A DNA stretch of 64,000 bases from Cohnella ginsengisoli (lineage in GTDB: Bacteria > Bacillota > Bacilli > Paenibacillales > Paenibacillaceae), in the NCBI RefSeq assembly GCF_029525555.1, contig NZ_JAPDHZ010000002.1, positions 37,868-101,867 of the forward strand, read 5' to 3'. Made by a program: the position numbers and the translations under genes. The notes beneath the pieces were generated by a model that worked only from the letters and a program-made list of their open reading frames with translations, made no database searches and was not told the DNA's origin. Numbering within the stretch: position 1 is the first letter of the stretch; every line of letters starts with the position of its first letter. Shown in pieces: positions 8,779-17,802 of this stretch.

Positions 8779-8794
8779 GGCATAAGACATCAAA

Positions 8795-8828
8795 AAGCTG
8801 CCGTCGCACTTTTGCGCGACGGCAGCTT
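8795..8828 (-). terminator. Terminator of the chemotaxis receptor gene
   Basis: A 13-bp stem (AAGCTGCCGTCGC pairing with 8816-8828) with a T-tract on the minus-strand side. It sits between the convergent histidine kinase and receptor genes. Confidence 0.8.
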
Positions 8829-8844
8829 CTCCCTGGCAAATAAC

Positions 8845-10528
8845 TTATAGCTTGAACGCGCTCACGGCTTGCTTGAGCTCTGCCGCGATGCCGGACAGCG
8901 TCCTGGAAGACGAGGACAGCTCCTCGCTGAACGCGAGCTGCTCCTCCGCCGATGCAGCCGCTTCCTGCGTCATCGAAGCGGTCATGGACGCCATATGTCC
9001 GATGTTGGATACCGACGCGGATACCTCCTCCGAGCTCGCGGCCAGCTGTTCGGCGGCGGCTGCCGCTTCCTGCACGCGGGAGGACACTTCGTACGACGCG
9101 CTCGCGATTTGCTTAAAGGCGACGGCCGCCTCGTTCACCGCCGTGCTGCCGGCTTGAACCTCCGCGATGCTCGTGCTCATGAGCGCGGACATCGATTCGA
9201 CTTGCTCGCGCACCTCGGTGATGAGCGCATACACGTTTCCGACCGATTCGTTGGTCTGGGTGGCGAGCTTGCGCACTTCGCCCGCGACGACCGCGAAGCC
9301 TGCTCCGTGTTCGCCTGCGCGCGCCGCTTCGATGGCGGCGTTAAGCGCGAGCAGGTTGGTACGCGAAGCGATCTCGCCAATGATTCCCGTGACCTCGCCG
9401 ATCTGATGGGACTTGGCGACGAGGCTCGTGATTTGCTTGCCGGCAAGACCGACGGTTTGTTCGAGCGATGCCATGCGCTCCGTCACGTTGACGATCCGGT
9501 CCGTCCCCGTCGTAGCCGCAGTAGCGGCGCCTGCGGACAGCTCCGCGACGTCGGAGGTCGTCTCGGCGATTCTGCCAACGCCTTCGGCCATCTCTTCCAT
9601 GACGCGGTCGCACTCCGCTGCCGTCTTCGCCTGACTTTCCGAATTGGAGGCGATCAAGGATACGGACTCCGCGATCTGTACGGAAGCGCCCTTGTTCTGC
9701 TCGGAGCCGCCGGAAAGCTGGATCGACGAAGTCGCGAGCACCGAAGCGCTGTCCTGCATCCGACGGACGGAGTCGCGGAGCTTGGCGACCGTATCGTTCA
9801 GCCTCATGAGCAGCGTGCCGAACTCGTCGCTTCGTTTCGTCTCGAAAAACGAGATTTGAAGATCGCCCGCGGCCACTCGGCTCAGCGCATCGGTCGTCTG
9901 TTTCAGCGGCACCGTAATGTTGCGGATCAACAGCCAGGAGAGCGCGATCGCGAGCAGAACAATCGCAATCCCGAGATAGAAGACGAGCGATGCGCTGCTG
10001 TGGAACAAGTCGTCATTGTCCTTCACGCTGCTCGCCGCACCCTCGTGATTAAAGGCAATCAGCTTGTCGACGTCCTGATCGAGCGCAATGAATGCTTCGG
10101 AAGCCGATTTCCCCTTGTTAGCGTCTCCCGAACTTTGCGCCGATGCCGAATAGCTTGTCTTGAACTGCGCCCAATCCTGCTTCAGCGCCGCGTAAAGCTT
10201 CTTGTCCTCTTCGTCCGATACCGAACCTTTATAACCGTTTACGCCTTTTTCGATCTCCGGGAACAAAGCGGCCATCTGATCGATCGCCTTCTTTTTTGGC
10301 CGCTGCGTCGGTGGCGATCAGCGATTGGTAATATAAGTTCGTGATCTCTTGAAGGTCGATTTTGATGTTGCTCATCGCTTCTACGCCGCTTAGCCAATCG
10401 TTGCCGATCTCCTGCGATTGTTCGTTCATTTTGCTCATATTGGCCAAGCTGATAAAGCCCAGCGCCACGAGCGCGACGAGTATGGCGCTAAACGCCCCCA
10501 CCATTTTTTTGCCGACCGTCCATCTCAT
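8845..10528 (-). CDS. Methyl-accepting chemotaxis protein (frameshifted)
   Basis: Transmembrane chemoreceptor signalling to CheA/CheW. The N-terminus [13 protein letters not shown] leads into a membrane segment, a four-helix-bundle sensor domain, a second membrane segment ([18 protein letters not shown]), HAMP, and the long coiled-coil signalling domain. Its hairpin tip reads [20 protein letters not shown]. The frame is broken in the sensor domain by a T6 run at 10292-10297 (A6 on the coding strand). With five A it reads [20 protein letters not shown] and the product is about 560 residues, a normal size. GGGAGGC precedes the ATG at 10528, and a sigma-D-like promoter lies at 10586-10613. Confidence 0.9.
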
Positions 10529-10585
10529 AGGTTGACTGCCTCCCGCCGCACGTCCGGCTCTTTATAAAGTGCATTTACAATTATC

Positions 10586-10613
10586 ATATCGGTGCGTAAT
10601 TAAAAAAAACTTA
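10586..10613 (-). promoter_or_regulatory. Sigma-D (flagellar) type promoter of the receptor gene
   Basis: On the minus strand, TAAG at 10610-10613 is followed after 16 nt by ACCGATAT at 10586-10593. The B. subtilis sigma-D consensus is TAAA, 14-16 nt, GCCGATAW. It lies 58 nt before the ATG of the chemoreceptor, a gene class normally under this sigma factor. Confidence 0.5.
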
Positions 10614-10701
10614 ACAAATTTCTGTAGAAATTGAATAAATCGACGAAGAAAAATAAACATTTATGTCGTTTAATGTCGATTTTCATATTGCAATCGCACA
10701 A

Positions 10702-10740
10702 AAAAACCCGTTTTCCCCATTGAAATGGGGACGGGTTTTT
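10702..10740 (-). terminator. Terminator of the fucose-type operon
   Basis: ACCCGT and CCCCATT arms pair with AATGGGG and ACGGGT around a short loop, followed on the minus strand by seven T. It lies 60 nt after the stop of the sugar kinase gene, the last gene of the operon. The rest of the stretch 10529-10800 holds the receptor promoter and no gene. Confidence 0.8.
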
Positions 10741-10800
10741 GCCTTTTTTATCGGTCATTGGCGAATTGCGAAAGATGCGAAAAGATGCAGCGCGATTCGT

Positions 10801-12324
10801 TTAAGCGCCGGGACAGAGTGCCTTAAACCGGGTATACGCCGCTACCCATGCCTCGCCGTCGGCGGGCTCGAATGTATCGACTTGAAATGAATCCGACACG
10901 AGACGCCTAGCTTCCGGAAGACCGGCAATCTCGCCCTGCGCGACGAATTGCAGCAGCAAGTTGCCGATCGCGCTGGCCTCCGCGGGCCCCGCGAAGACCG
11001 GCCGGCCGATGGCGCCGGCCGAGAGCCGGCAGAGCAGCTTGTTCTGAATGCCGCCGCCCACCATGTGGAGTCCGGCAAACGTTCGTCCGGTGAGCGACTC
11101 TGCCTGTTCGAGCGCCTGCCTGTAGCGAAGCGCGAGGCTCTCGAGGATGCATCGGGCAAATTCGCCTTGGTCCCGCGGCTCAGGCTGGCCGGTCTCCCGG
11201 CAGAAAGCGCGGATTTTGGAAGTCATATCGGACGGCCCGTAAAAGCGGGCGTCGTCCGGGTCGATCAGGCTCCGCAGCGGCTCGGCCGCTTCAGCGAGTC
11301 CTACGAGCTCCGGATAGCCGATGGGTATTCCGCTGTCGTCCCACTCCCGCTTGCACTCCTGCAGGATCCACAAGCCCATGATGTTTTTAAGGAGCTGATA
11401 CGTGCCGCCGACGCCTCCTTCATTGGAAAAGGACAGCGCCAGCGTCTCCGGCTTCAGAACCGGCTCGTTAAGCTCCGTTCCGAGCAGCGACCAGGTGCCG
11501 CAAACGAGATAAGCGAACGGCTCGTCTCCCGCGGGCACGGCAGCGATGGCGGATGCCGTATCGTGGGAGCCGACCGCCACCGCTTCGACCGGAGGAATCC
11601 GCAGCTCCTCCAACACCTCGTCCGACAGCGTCCCGATCCGGGTGCCGGGCGCGACGGGGTCCAGAAACATCGTCTCGGGAATGCCGAGCTCGCGCATCAG
11701 CTCCGCGTTCCAGCTGCGCGTGCGCGGATCGAACAGTTGCGTCGTCGTCGCCATCGTGAACTCGCAGGCCGGCACGCCGGTTAACAAATAAGTCAGCAAA
11801 TCCGGCGTCAACAGCAGCGTCTTCGCCGCGGCGAGCTTCGCCGAACCGGCCCGGCTCATCGCATAGAGCTGATAGATCGTATTGAAAGGCATGAACTGAA
11901 GCCCGCTCGACGCGAACAGCGCGTCCGCGCCGAATCGCTCGCTCAGCTCCTCGATGAGCCCCTCCGTCTGCGAATCGCGGTAATGATACGGATTGCCCAG
12001 GAGCTCGCCGCCTTCGTCGATCAGGCCGAAGTCGACGCCCCACGTATCGATGCCGACCGTCCGCGGCGCATAGCCGGTCTGGAACGTCTTGCGGATGCCT
12101 CGCTTGATCTCCTGCAGCAGACGCAGGATGTCCCAATGCAGATGCATGCCTACGCGCACGGCTTCGTTTTCGAAGCGGTGCATCTCGGCCACCTTAAGCC
12201 TGCGGGTGCCGTCCGCTTCCCGGGCAAGCTCGCCTACATAGGCGCGGCCCGAGCTCGCGCCCATATCGAATGCCAGCGCGGTCGCGTGCCGCGGCGCGCC
12301 GCTTGCAGCCGTTGTCTCGCTCAT
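10801..12324 (-). CDS. FGGY carbohydrate kinase, rhamnulokinase-type (probable L-fuculokinase role)
   Basis: A 507-residue FGGY-family kinase of the RhaB subgroup. The N-terminal phosphate-binding loop is FDMGASSGRAYVG, the sugar-binding region contains GIDTWGVDFGL, and the C-terminal ATP-side motifs include CGTWSLLG and GGGIQNKLL. RhaB enzymes phosphorylate L-rhamnulose at O1, and related members accept L-fuculose. The partners here are an L-fucose isomerase and a class II aldolase, and no rhamnose isomerase is present, so L-fuculose is the likelier substrate in this operon (inference). A GGAGG precedes the ATG at 12324, just after the aldolase stop. Confidence 0.85.
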   Translation of the reverse strand: MSETTAASGAPRHATALAFDMGASSGRAYVGELAREADGTRRLKVAEMHRFENEAVRVGMHLHWDILRLLQEIKRGIRKTFQTGYAPRTVGIDTWGVDFGLIDEGGELLGNPYHYRDSQTEGLIEELSERFGADALFASSGLQFMPFNTIYQLYAMSRAGSAKLAAAKTLLLTPDLLTYLLTGVPACEFTMATTTQLFDPRTRSWNAELMRELGIPETMFLDPVAPGTRIGTLSDEVLEELRIPPVEAVAVGSHDTASAIAAVPAGDEPFAYLVCGTWSLLGTELNEPVLKPETLALSFSNEGGVGGTYQLLKNIMGLWILQECKREWDDSGIPIGYPELVGLAEAAEPLRSLIDPDDARFYGPSDMTSKIRAFCRETGQPEPRDQGEFARCILESLALRYRQALEQAESLTGRTFAGLHMVGGGIQNKLLCRLSAGAIGRPVFAGPAEASAIGNLLLQFVAQGEIAGLPEARRLVSDSFQVDTFEPADGEAWVAAYTRFKALCPGA

Positions 12325-12339
12325 GACCCGTTCCTCCGC

Positions 12340-12999
12340 TTATTTCATTTTTTGCAGCAGCTCGATCCGGTACGCCTCGCTCTCCAGCGACGCGATCTCT
12401 TTGTACTCGGCGTCCGTCAATGCCTTAGGCGTCTTGATGGCGCTCGCGATGAGCCAGATCTTTGCGCTCTCCTCGACGACCTCGGTACGGTAGTAAGCTT
12501 CGCGAAGATTGCGTCCCGTCGTGACGAGGCCGTGATTGCCGAGCAGAATCGTGCTGTAGTCGTTCACTTTGGCGACGACGGCGTCGGCCAGGCGATCGGT
12601 CGTGGGCAGCACGTACGGGACGTACGTCGTCGTGCCGACGAGTGCGGCCTGGTCGGGGAACATCACGGGCAACTCCTGTTCGACCAGCGTAAAGGCGATG
12701 CAATACGGCGGATGCGTATGCACGATCGCCCCGATCGACGGGTTGGCCCGGTAGGCGTACAAGTGCATCAGCACCTCCGACGAAGGCCGCAAGCCGATGT
12801 CGGTAATGTCGCCGCTCTCGATGTCTACCTCCACCCACTGCTCGGGCGCGATTTCGTCCAGCGCGAACCCGCTCGGAGACAGGTACATCTTGCCCTCGTG
12901 ACGGGCGCTCAGATTGCCGCCGGGTCCGACGACCAATTTGTTCGATACCGTTTTGCGCGCGTACTTGCACAGCTCATTGCGAATTTCCGTGGCGCTCAT
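12340..12999 (-). CDS. fucA: Class II aldolase, probable L-fuculose-phosphate aldolase
   Basis: A 219-residue class II (zinc) aldolase of the AraD/FucA family that would split L-fuculose-1-phosphate into dihydroxyacetone phosphate and L-lactaldehyde. The zinc ligands are seen as His94 and His96 in AIVHTHPP and His156 in LLGNHGLVT, with catalytic Glu75 in RPSSEVLMH. These positions closely match E. coli FucA (73, 92, 94, 155). GGAGG precedes the start. It lies between the isomerase and kinase genes of one operon. The sugar assignment rests on that context, since AraD-type epimerases share the fold. Confidence 0.87.
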   Translation of the reverse strand: MSATEIRNELCKYARKTVSNKLVVGPGGNLSARHEGKMYLSPSGFALDEIAPEQWVEVDIESGDITDIGLRPSSEVLMHLYAYRANPSIGAIVHTHPPYCIAFTLVEQELPVMFPDQAALVGTTTYVPYVLPTTDRLADAVVAKVNDYSTILLGNHGLVTTGRNLREAYYRTEVVEESAKIWLIASAIKTPKALTDAEYKEIASLESEAYRIELLQKMK

Positions 13000-13101
13000 G
13001 CGTGATTGACCTCCAATGGGTAATATGAATGGGCAGGATGGGACGAAAGGATAAATCGGACGAAGGCCGCCCGGTACGGACGGCTTCGTTTTATTTGCCT
13101 T

Positions 13102-14892
13102 TTATTTGTATAGCGGACCGAAGTTCGCGCACGCTCTGAAGTCTGCGCCTTCGATGCCGTCCGTGCCGAACAGGCCCCACGCGCGTGGACGGAAGACGCG
13201 TTCTTCGGCGACGTTGTGCATGCTGACCGGAATGCGAAGCATCGAGGCGAGCGTGATCAGGTCGGCGCCGATATGGCCGTAGCTGATCGAGCCGTGGTTC
13301 GCGCCCCAGTTGTCCATGACGTCGTATACGGTGCGGAATGCGCCCTTGCCCGTCACGATCGGCGCGAACCAGGTCGTCGGCCAGGTCGGATCCGTACGCT
13401 TGTCGAGCGCGTCGTGCACTTCCGGCGGCAGGTCCACCGAATAGCCCTCTGCGATCTGCAGCGTCGGGCCGATGCCCTTGACATAGTTCAATCGGGACAT
13501 CGTCATCGGCATGCCGCCCTTCGTCAGGAAATCCGACGAATAGCCGCCCCCCCGGAAATATTCCGCGGACGCCGGCCGCCAGCTCGTCGCGTCGAGACAT
13601 TTTTGCGCTTCTTCGGCGGAGATGTCCCAGAACGGCTTCATCGCCGGCTTGCCGTCCCTCGATTGTTCGCCGGTGCCGTCCATCGTCGCTGAACCGGAGT
13701 TGATGAGATGAAGCAGGCCGCCCGCGGCCGCGCCCGTCAATTTGTGACCGGTAACTCTCTCGACCGAATCGGCGCCCCAGTACGTCCGTACGTCGGCGAA
13801 AATTTGCGCCGTATTGGTGAGCAGGTAGCCCATCAGCATCGGGATGCCGTTCAAGCTGTCGTTCTCGGTGGCGACGATATAAGGCGCGCGGATGCCGTTC
13901 CAGTCGAACGAAGAGTTGAGGATCGTCTCCAGGAAGTCTCCGTTCGGAAAATGGTCGGTCCAGGCGCGCTGTCCCTGGAAGCCGGAAACGATCGCGTTGT
14001 GGCCCATCGCTTCTTCGCCGAAGCCGAGCTCGGCCAGGCGCGGGTTGCCGATCATGAGGTCGCGGGCGATCTGCGTCATCTTGACGACCGTCTCCCAATC
14101 CTTGTCCTTGTCCGCGCGGCTCTTCTGCAGTCGCTCCGGATTGTTGTCGGGCCCCTCCTTGCAGTTTTCCTTCACCCACGCGAGCGCCTTCTCGAACTCG
14201 GCCGGATCATAGATCTCCTCTTCGATGCGACGCACGAACTCGGACATGTCGACGTACTCCGTGCGCATGCCGAGGTATTCCTGAAACAGTCCGTCGTTCA
14301 CGATCGAGCCCGCGATACCCATGGACACCGAGCCCATCGACAAATACGATTTGCCGCGCATGATCGCGACCGCAAGACCCGCGCGGGCGAAGCCGATCAG
14401 CTTTTCTTGGACGTCCTCGGGAACGGTCGTGTCGCCCGAATCCTGCACCTGCTCGCCGTAGATGCCAAACGCCGGCAGCCCCTTTTGCGCATAACCGGAC
14501 AGCACGGCGGCCAAATAAACGGCGCCTGGACGTTCCGTGCCGTTGAAGCCCCACACCGCCTTCGGCAGCGTCGGGTCCATGTCCATCGTCTCGGTGCCGT
14601 AGCACCAGCAAGGCGTGACGGTGAGCGAGACGCCGACGCCGGCCTTGGCGAATTTGTCAGCGGAAGCCGCAGCTTCCGCGACGCCGCCGATGCACGTATC
14701 GGAGATCACGCACTCGACCGGCTCGCCGTTCGGGTACCGCAGCGCGCTGCTCAGCAGCTCGGCCACGGCCTTGGCCATGTTCATCGTCTGGTCTTCGAGC
14801 GATTCGCGCACGCCCTTCCGCCGGCCGTCGATCGTCGGCCGAATGCCGATCTTGGGAAAACCGCTTTGGTACCTATAAGCGTTGTCAGTCAT
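13102..14892 (-). CDS. fucI: L-fucose isomerase
   Basis: A ketol isomerase converting L-fucose to L-fuculose, and often D-arabinose to D-ribulose, with Mn2+. The 596-residue length matches the family (591 in E. coli). Recognisable segments are [15 protein letters not shown] near the start, [14 protein letters not shown], the metal-binding region [18 protein letters not shown] and the C-terminal [18 protein letters not shown] chose ATG 14892, with AAGGAGG at 14901-14907 and 8-nt spacing, over the TTG one codon earlier. It is the first gene of the operon, read from the promoter at 14938-14966 and probably repressed through the operator at 14923-14934. Confidence 0.93.
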   Translation of the reverse strand: MTDNAYRYQSGFPKIGIRPTIDGRRKGVRESLEDQTMNMAKAVAELLSSALRYPNGEPVECVISDTCIGGVAEAAASADKFAKAGVGVSLTVTPCWCYGTETMDMDPTLPKAVWGFNGTERPGAVYLAAVLSGYAQKGLPAFGIYGEQVQDSGDTTVPEDVQEKLIGFARAGLAVAIMRGKSYLSMGSVSMGIAGSIVNDGLFQEYLGMRTEYVDMSEFVRRIEEEIYDPAEFEKALAWVKENCKEGPDNNPERLQKSRADKDKDWETVVKMTQIARDLMIGNPRLAELGFGEEAMGHNAIVSGFQGQRAWTDHFPNGDFLETILNSSFDWNGIRAPYIVATENDSLNGIPMLMGYLLTNTAQIFADVRTYWGADSVERVTGHKLTGAAAGGLLHLINSGSATMDGTGEQSRDGKPAMKPFWDISAEEAQKCLDATSWRPASAEYFRGGGYSSDFLTKGGMPMTMSRLNYVKGIGPTLQIAEGYSVDLPPEVHDALDKRTDPTWPTTWFAPIVTGKGAFRTVYDVMDNWGANHGSISYGHIGADLITLASMLRIPVSMHNVAEERVFRPRAWGLFGTDGIEGADFRACANFGPLYK

Positions 14893-14922
14893 CAATGATG
14901 CCTCCTTGAAAGCGATTAATAT

Positions 14923-14934
14923 GTTATCGATAAC
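14923..14934. promoter_or_regulatory. Palindromic operator for the LacI-type regulator
   Basis: GTTATCGATAAC is a perfect 12-bp palindrome with a central CG, the form bound by LacI/GalR dimers. It lies immediately downstream of the -10 box of the fucI promoter and in front of the divergent regulator gene, so it could repress the operon and perhaps the regulator itself. Confidence 0.7.
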
Positions 14935-14937
14935 TCT

Positions 14938-14966
14938 AAATTAACAACGAAACGTCTTGCTGTCAA
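14938..14966 (-). promoter_or_regulatory. Sigma-A promoter of the fucI operon
   Basis: Minus strand: a perfect -35 TTGACA at 14961-14966, a 17-nt spacer, and -10 TAATTT at 14938-14943. The transcription start would fall inside or next to the operator palindrome. Confidence 0.75.
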
Positions 14967-15028
14967 TCCATTGCTTTTGTAAGATAGATATTAAGCATAA
15001 GGCGGGTTTATGAAAGGATTGGACGCGC

Positions 15029-16044
15029 ATGGTCACCATCTACGATATCGCGGAAAAAGCCGGCGTCTCGGCGATGACGGTATCTAGAGTTATCAATAAC
15101 ACCGGGCGAATCAGCGAGATAACGCGGACGAAGGTCAAACGCGTCATGGAAGAGCTCGGATACGTGCCGAACCAGATGGCGCGCAGCCTCGTTTTGCAGG
15201 AGACGCGGCTGCTGTTTCTCATGATCACCGACATTACGAACCCTTTTTTATACGACGCTTGCGCGCGGTGCGGAGGATGCGGCTAAAAAAGCACGGCTAC
15301 CGGCTGCTTTTCGGCAATACGGACGAGGATCTGGATAAGGAAAAAGACTATATCGACGCCGTCCTGAAAACGCGGGCGGACGGGGTGCTGATCGCCCCCG
15401 CGGGCGATGCTTCCCTCCCGCATCTGGAAATGCTGAGGCGACACCGCGTGCCCTTCGTGCTGCTCGACCGCGAGGTGCCGGGCATGGACAGCGACGTCGT
15501 GCTCGGCGACAGCAAGGAAGGCGCGCGCCAGCTGGTTAAGCAGCTGGTCGAAGGCGGCCATCGCCGCATCGCGCTGATCAACGGCTCGCGCACGATCTCG
15601 AGCGCCCGGGAGCGGCTCGAGGGCTATCGGGAAGCGCTCAAACTGAACGACCTGGCCTACGACGAAGCGCTCGTGCTGGAGACGAGCTTCGGACCTCGCA
15701 GCGACCTGACGGGCATAGAGGCGTGGCTCGACCGCATGATCCCCCTCCCCACCGCCTTCGTCGCCGGCAATAACGTCCTGGCGGTCGAGCTTATGCGATC
15801 GCTTCGGTCGCGCGGACTTCGCGTGCCCGAAGACGTGTCGCTCGTCTGCTTCGACGAGCTGGCCTCCTACGCCGAGATGGACCCTTTTCTCACGGTCATC
15901 TCCCAGCAGGCCTATCAGTTCGGACATCTGGGCATGCAAATGCTGCTCGACCGGATCCAATCGCGCGACGAGCCGTCGCCCGGCCGGCGCAAGGTCGTGC
16001 TGCCCGCTGAGCTGATCGTGAGGCGTTCGGTCCGGCAACTGTAA
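15029..16044 (+). CDS. LacI-family transcriptional regulator (two frameshifts)
   Basis: DNA-binding sugar-responsive repressor, divergent from fucI. The N-terminal helix-turn-helix reads IYDIAEKAGVSAMTVSRVIN, followed by the hinge region and a periplasmic-binding-protein-like effector domain ending in LPAELIVRRSV. The frame breaks at a T6 run (15244-15249) and an A6 run (15285-15290). One base fewer in each gives NPFYTTLARGAEDAAKKHGY, a textbook LacI-family stretch, and a normal 338-residue product. I read both as sequence errors. The likely effector is L-fucose or a pathway intermediate, inferred only from the neighbouring operon. Confidence 0.88.
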
Positions 16045-16121
16045 GGTCGCCTTTCCTGCCGGGCTCATCCCCGACTTTTTTATGACACAGCGTATCCTCA
16101 TCTAACTTTAGATCATCGCAA

Positions 16122-16156
16122 ACAAGCGCCGCGGAGAAATCTCCGCGACGCCTGTT
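16122..16156 (-). terminator. Hairpin between the LacI-type gene and tmrB
   Basis: GCGCCGCGGAGA (16126-16137) pairs with 16140-16151 with one mismatch and a 2-nt loop, extended by short flanking pairs. It lies just beyond the corrected end of tmrB. The minus-strand tail is only moderately T-rich. Confidence 0.5.
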
Positions 16157-16170
16157 GCCTACGTTGCCTG

Positions 16171-16768
16171 CTATCTTCCAAACCTAATATGCCCGGCTTT
16201 CGTTCGCAACCGGTCCCATCTCCGCTTAATCGGACCGCGGGGGGTCCGGCGCGAGCGCGAGCCCGGACAGCGCGGCGATGCGGGCGACGACCTGATCCGC
16301 ATGCATGCCATCCGTCTGAATGTGCACTTCGAACGCCGGTTTCGACAAGCTGGCCAGACACCGGTCGATCTGTCTGGCCGCCCAGGAGCGCTCGCTCTCC
16401 CACCGGCTGCGAAGGCGACGCAGCAATGTCTCGCGCGATGCCGTCAGCGCGTAGTGGTCGACCCGGATGCCCGAGCCGCGCAGCGCGCCGACCAGCTCGT
16501 CCAAGTAGCCCTCGTTTACGACCGTCATCGGCACGATGATCGGCCCCGTGTGCTTTGCAGCCAAGTAGGCCAGCATATCGCGATTGATCGACCGCCACAT
16601 CGGATAGTCCTGGAAGTCGTCGCCGCGAAGAGGCTTCGGCAGCTTCGCCCGGATGTAAAAGCCGGCCTCTTCGGGATCGAAGACGAATGAGCCCGGAAGC
16701 CTGCGGTGCAGCTCGTAGGCGGCCGTCGTCTTGCCTGCGCCGAAGGCGCCGTTGATCCATACGATCAC
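16171..16768 (-). CDS. tmrB: TmrB-like P-loop protein (tunicamycin resistance family; frameshift near the end)
   Basis: An ATP-binding protein of the TmrB family, which confers tunicamycin resistance in B. subtilis, probably by trapping the drug at the membrane. The P-loop reads INGAFGAGKTT. Family segments follow: DDFQDYPMWRS, IIVPMTVV, SWAARQIDRCL and HIQTD. I use GTG 16768, giving VIVWINGAF like B. subtilis MIIWINGAF; it overlaps the stop of the upstream gene (GTGA). As printed, the frame ends at 16226. Removing one base from the G6 run at 16239-16244 restores DPRGPIKRRWDRLRTKAGHI, homologous to the TmrB C-terminal amphipathic helix, and a 198-residue product (197 in B. subtilis). Confidence 0.85.
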
Positions 16769-17235
16769 CGGCGTTGCCCGGCGGTATGCTTCGATCTGCG
16801 CCGCCAGATGACGAAGGCGGCGATCGCGGCCGCGGCGATGAGGAGCGACCACAGCCAGTCCAGCCGGGCCAGCGCTTCTCTCGTGCCGTTCAGCTTGCTG
16901 TCCGCGTAAGATTCTTGATAGACGGCTTTGACATACGCGCCGCCGCCCGAATCGATGGCGATCGCATCCTGCACGTCGATGCCCAAGATCCCCTTGAACA
17001 CGGTGCCCATCGGCAGCGCGTTGGAGAAGTTCCCCTTGTAAGCGCCTTCGGTCTCGGCATAAGCGGAGGTCTTGCCCAGCTTCATGCCCAGGCGGTCGGC
17101 GGGTACGGATTCATTCGTAATCTTGTACAAATTGTCGTAATACACGACAAACGGCGTGTCCCAGTTGGCCGCTTCGCCAACGGACGGAACGAGCAGCAAG
17201 AGCGCCGCGAACAACAGCAGAAGCTTACGTGACAT
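16765..17235 (-). CDS. Exported single-pass membrane protein of unknown function
   Basis: A 156-residue protein with an N-terminal signal peptide (MSRKLLLLFAALLLLVPSVG then EA), an extracytoplasmic region of about 100 residues and one C-terminal membrane segment (WLWSLLIAAAAIAAFVIW) followed by a basic tail. The start was chosen at ATG 17235 with AAGGAGCC upstream. I do not recognise the domain. Its stop overlaps the GTG start of tmrB, so the two are translated as a pair. The downstream partner being membrane-associated in B. subtilis may be meaningful. The stretch 17236-17370 upstream holds no gene I can support. Confidence 0.7.
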   Translation of the reverse strand: MSRKLLLLFAALLLLVPSVGEAANWDTPFVVYYDNLYKITNESVPADRLGMKLGKTSAYAETEGAYKGNFSNALPMGTVFKGILGIDVQDAIAIDSGGGAYVKAVYQESYADSKLNGTREALARLDWLWSLLIAAAAIAAFVIWRRRSKHTAGQRR

Positions 17236-17370
17236 GGTCAGGCTCCTTCGGATCGAATGGATCAATGAGGAAAAATGATGCTTGGTTCACATTTTAAAGC
17301 AAAACCGGCCTCGCGAACAGTCCCTTCAAATCGGGATTTGTGAACTCGCCGACCCACGCTTGGACAGCGA

Positions 17371-17796
17371 TCAATTGCCGAAAAGCGTATCGAGCACGGT
17401 GCCAAGACCGCCTGGCTTGCGGCCGAGCAGCATCTCCGGATCGAAAATCTCGACGGAGCCGCAGCGTTCGCAGGACACGAAAAGATAGTGATGATGCTGA
17501 ATGTCAAGCAGCTTGCTAAGTCCAGGGCCGGTCATCGCGACTTCTTTGGCTGCGCCGCCGCGATGGCCGCATTTGCCGCAGACGAAGCGATCCTCGATCA
17601 TCGCCGCGACTTCGCGCATGTCGGCTGGCTCCTCGTCCTCCGCAATCCTCGAAGTCGCCTCATCGGCCATCAAGCCGTCCGGATTTACAGCGATATCGTC
17701 GAAGTCCTCTTCGGTCACCTCATACAGCTTGCGTCTGCAGCCCGGGCATCTCCCGACGGCACGCTCGAGCTCAGCCTGGCAATACGGACATTCCAT
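17371..17796 (-). CDS. Zinc-ribbon protein with DUF2082-like C-terminal domain
   Basis: A 141-residue cytoplasmic protein with two zinc-ribbon halves. The N-terminus has CPYCQ and CPGCRRK, and the C-terminus has FVCGKCGHRG and SCERCGS, separated by an acidic linker. The C-terminal half resembles the DUF2082 nucleic-acid-binding zinc-ribbon family, including the segment GPGLSKLLDIQHHHY. All eight cysteines are in CxxC pairs. It starts 6 nt after the stop of the metallophosphoesterase gene and is probably co-transcribed with it. The function is not established. Confidence 0.75.
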   Translation of the reverse strand: MECPYCQAELERAVGRCPGCRRKLYEVTEEDFDDIAVNPDGLMADEATSRIAEDEEPADMREVAAMIEDRFVCGKCGHRGGAAKEVAMTGPGLSKLLDIQHHHYLFVSCERCGSVEIFDPEMLLGRKPGGLGTVLDTLFGN

Positions 17797-17802
17797 CTTT
17801 TT

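Noticed and set aside
8869..10344. 491-codon plus-strand open frame opposite the chemoreceptor gene
   Set aside because: Antisense shadow; no ribosome binding site and no family motif.
10801..14892. L-rhamnose catabolic operon
   Set aside because: The kinase is RhaB-like, but the isomerase is clearly FucI and the aldolase fits FucA; no rhamnose isomerase is present.
14938..15028. Catabolite-responsive element (cre) at the fucose promoter
   Set aside because: I found no good match to the cre consensus; the only clear palindrome is GTTATCGATAAC.
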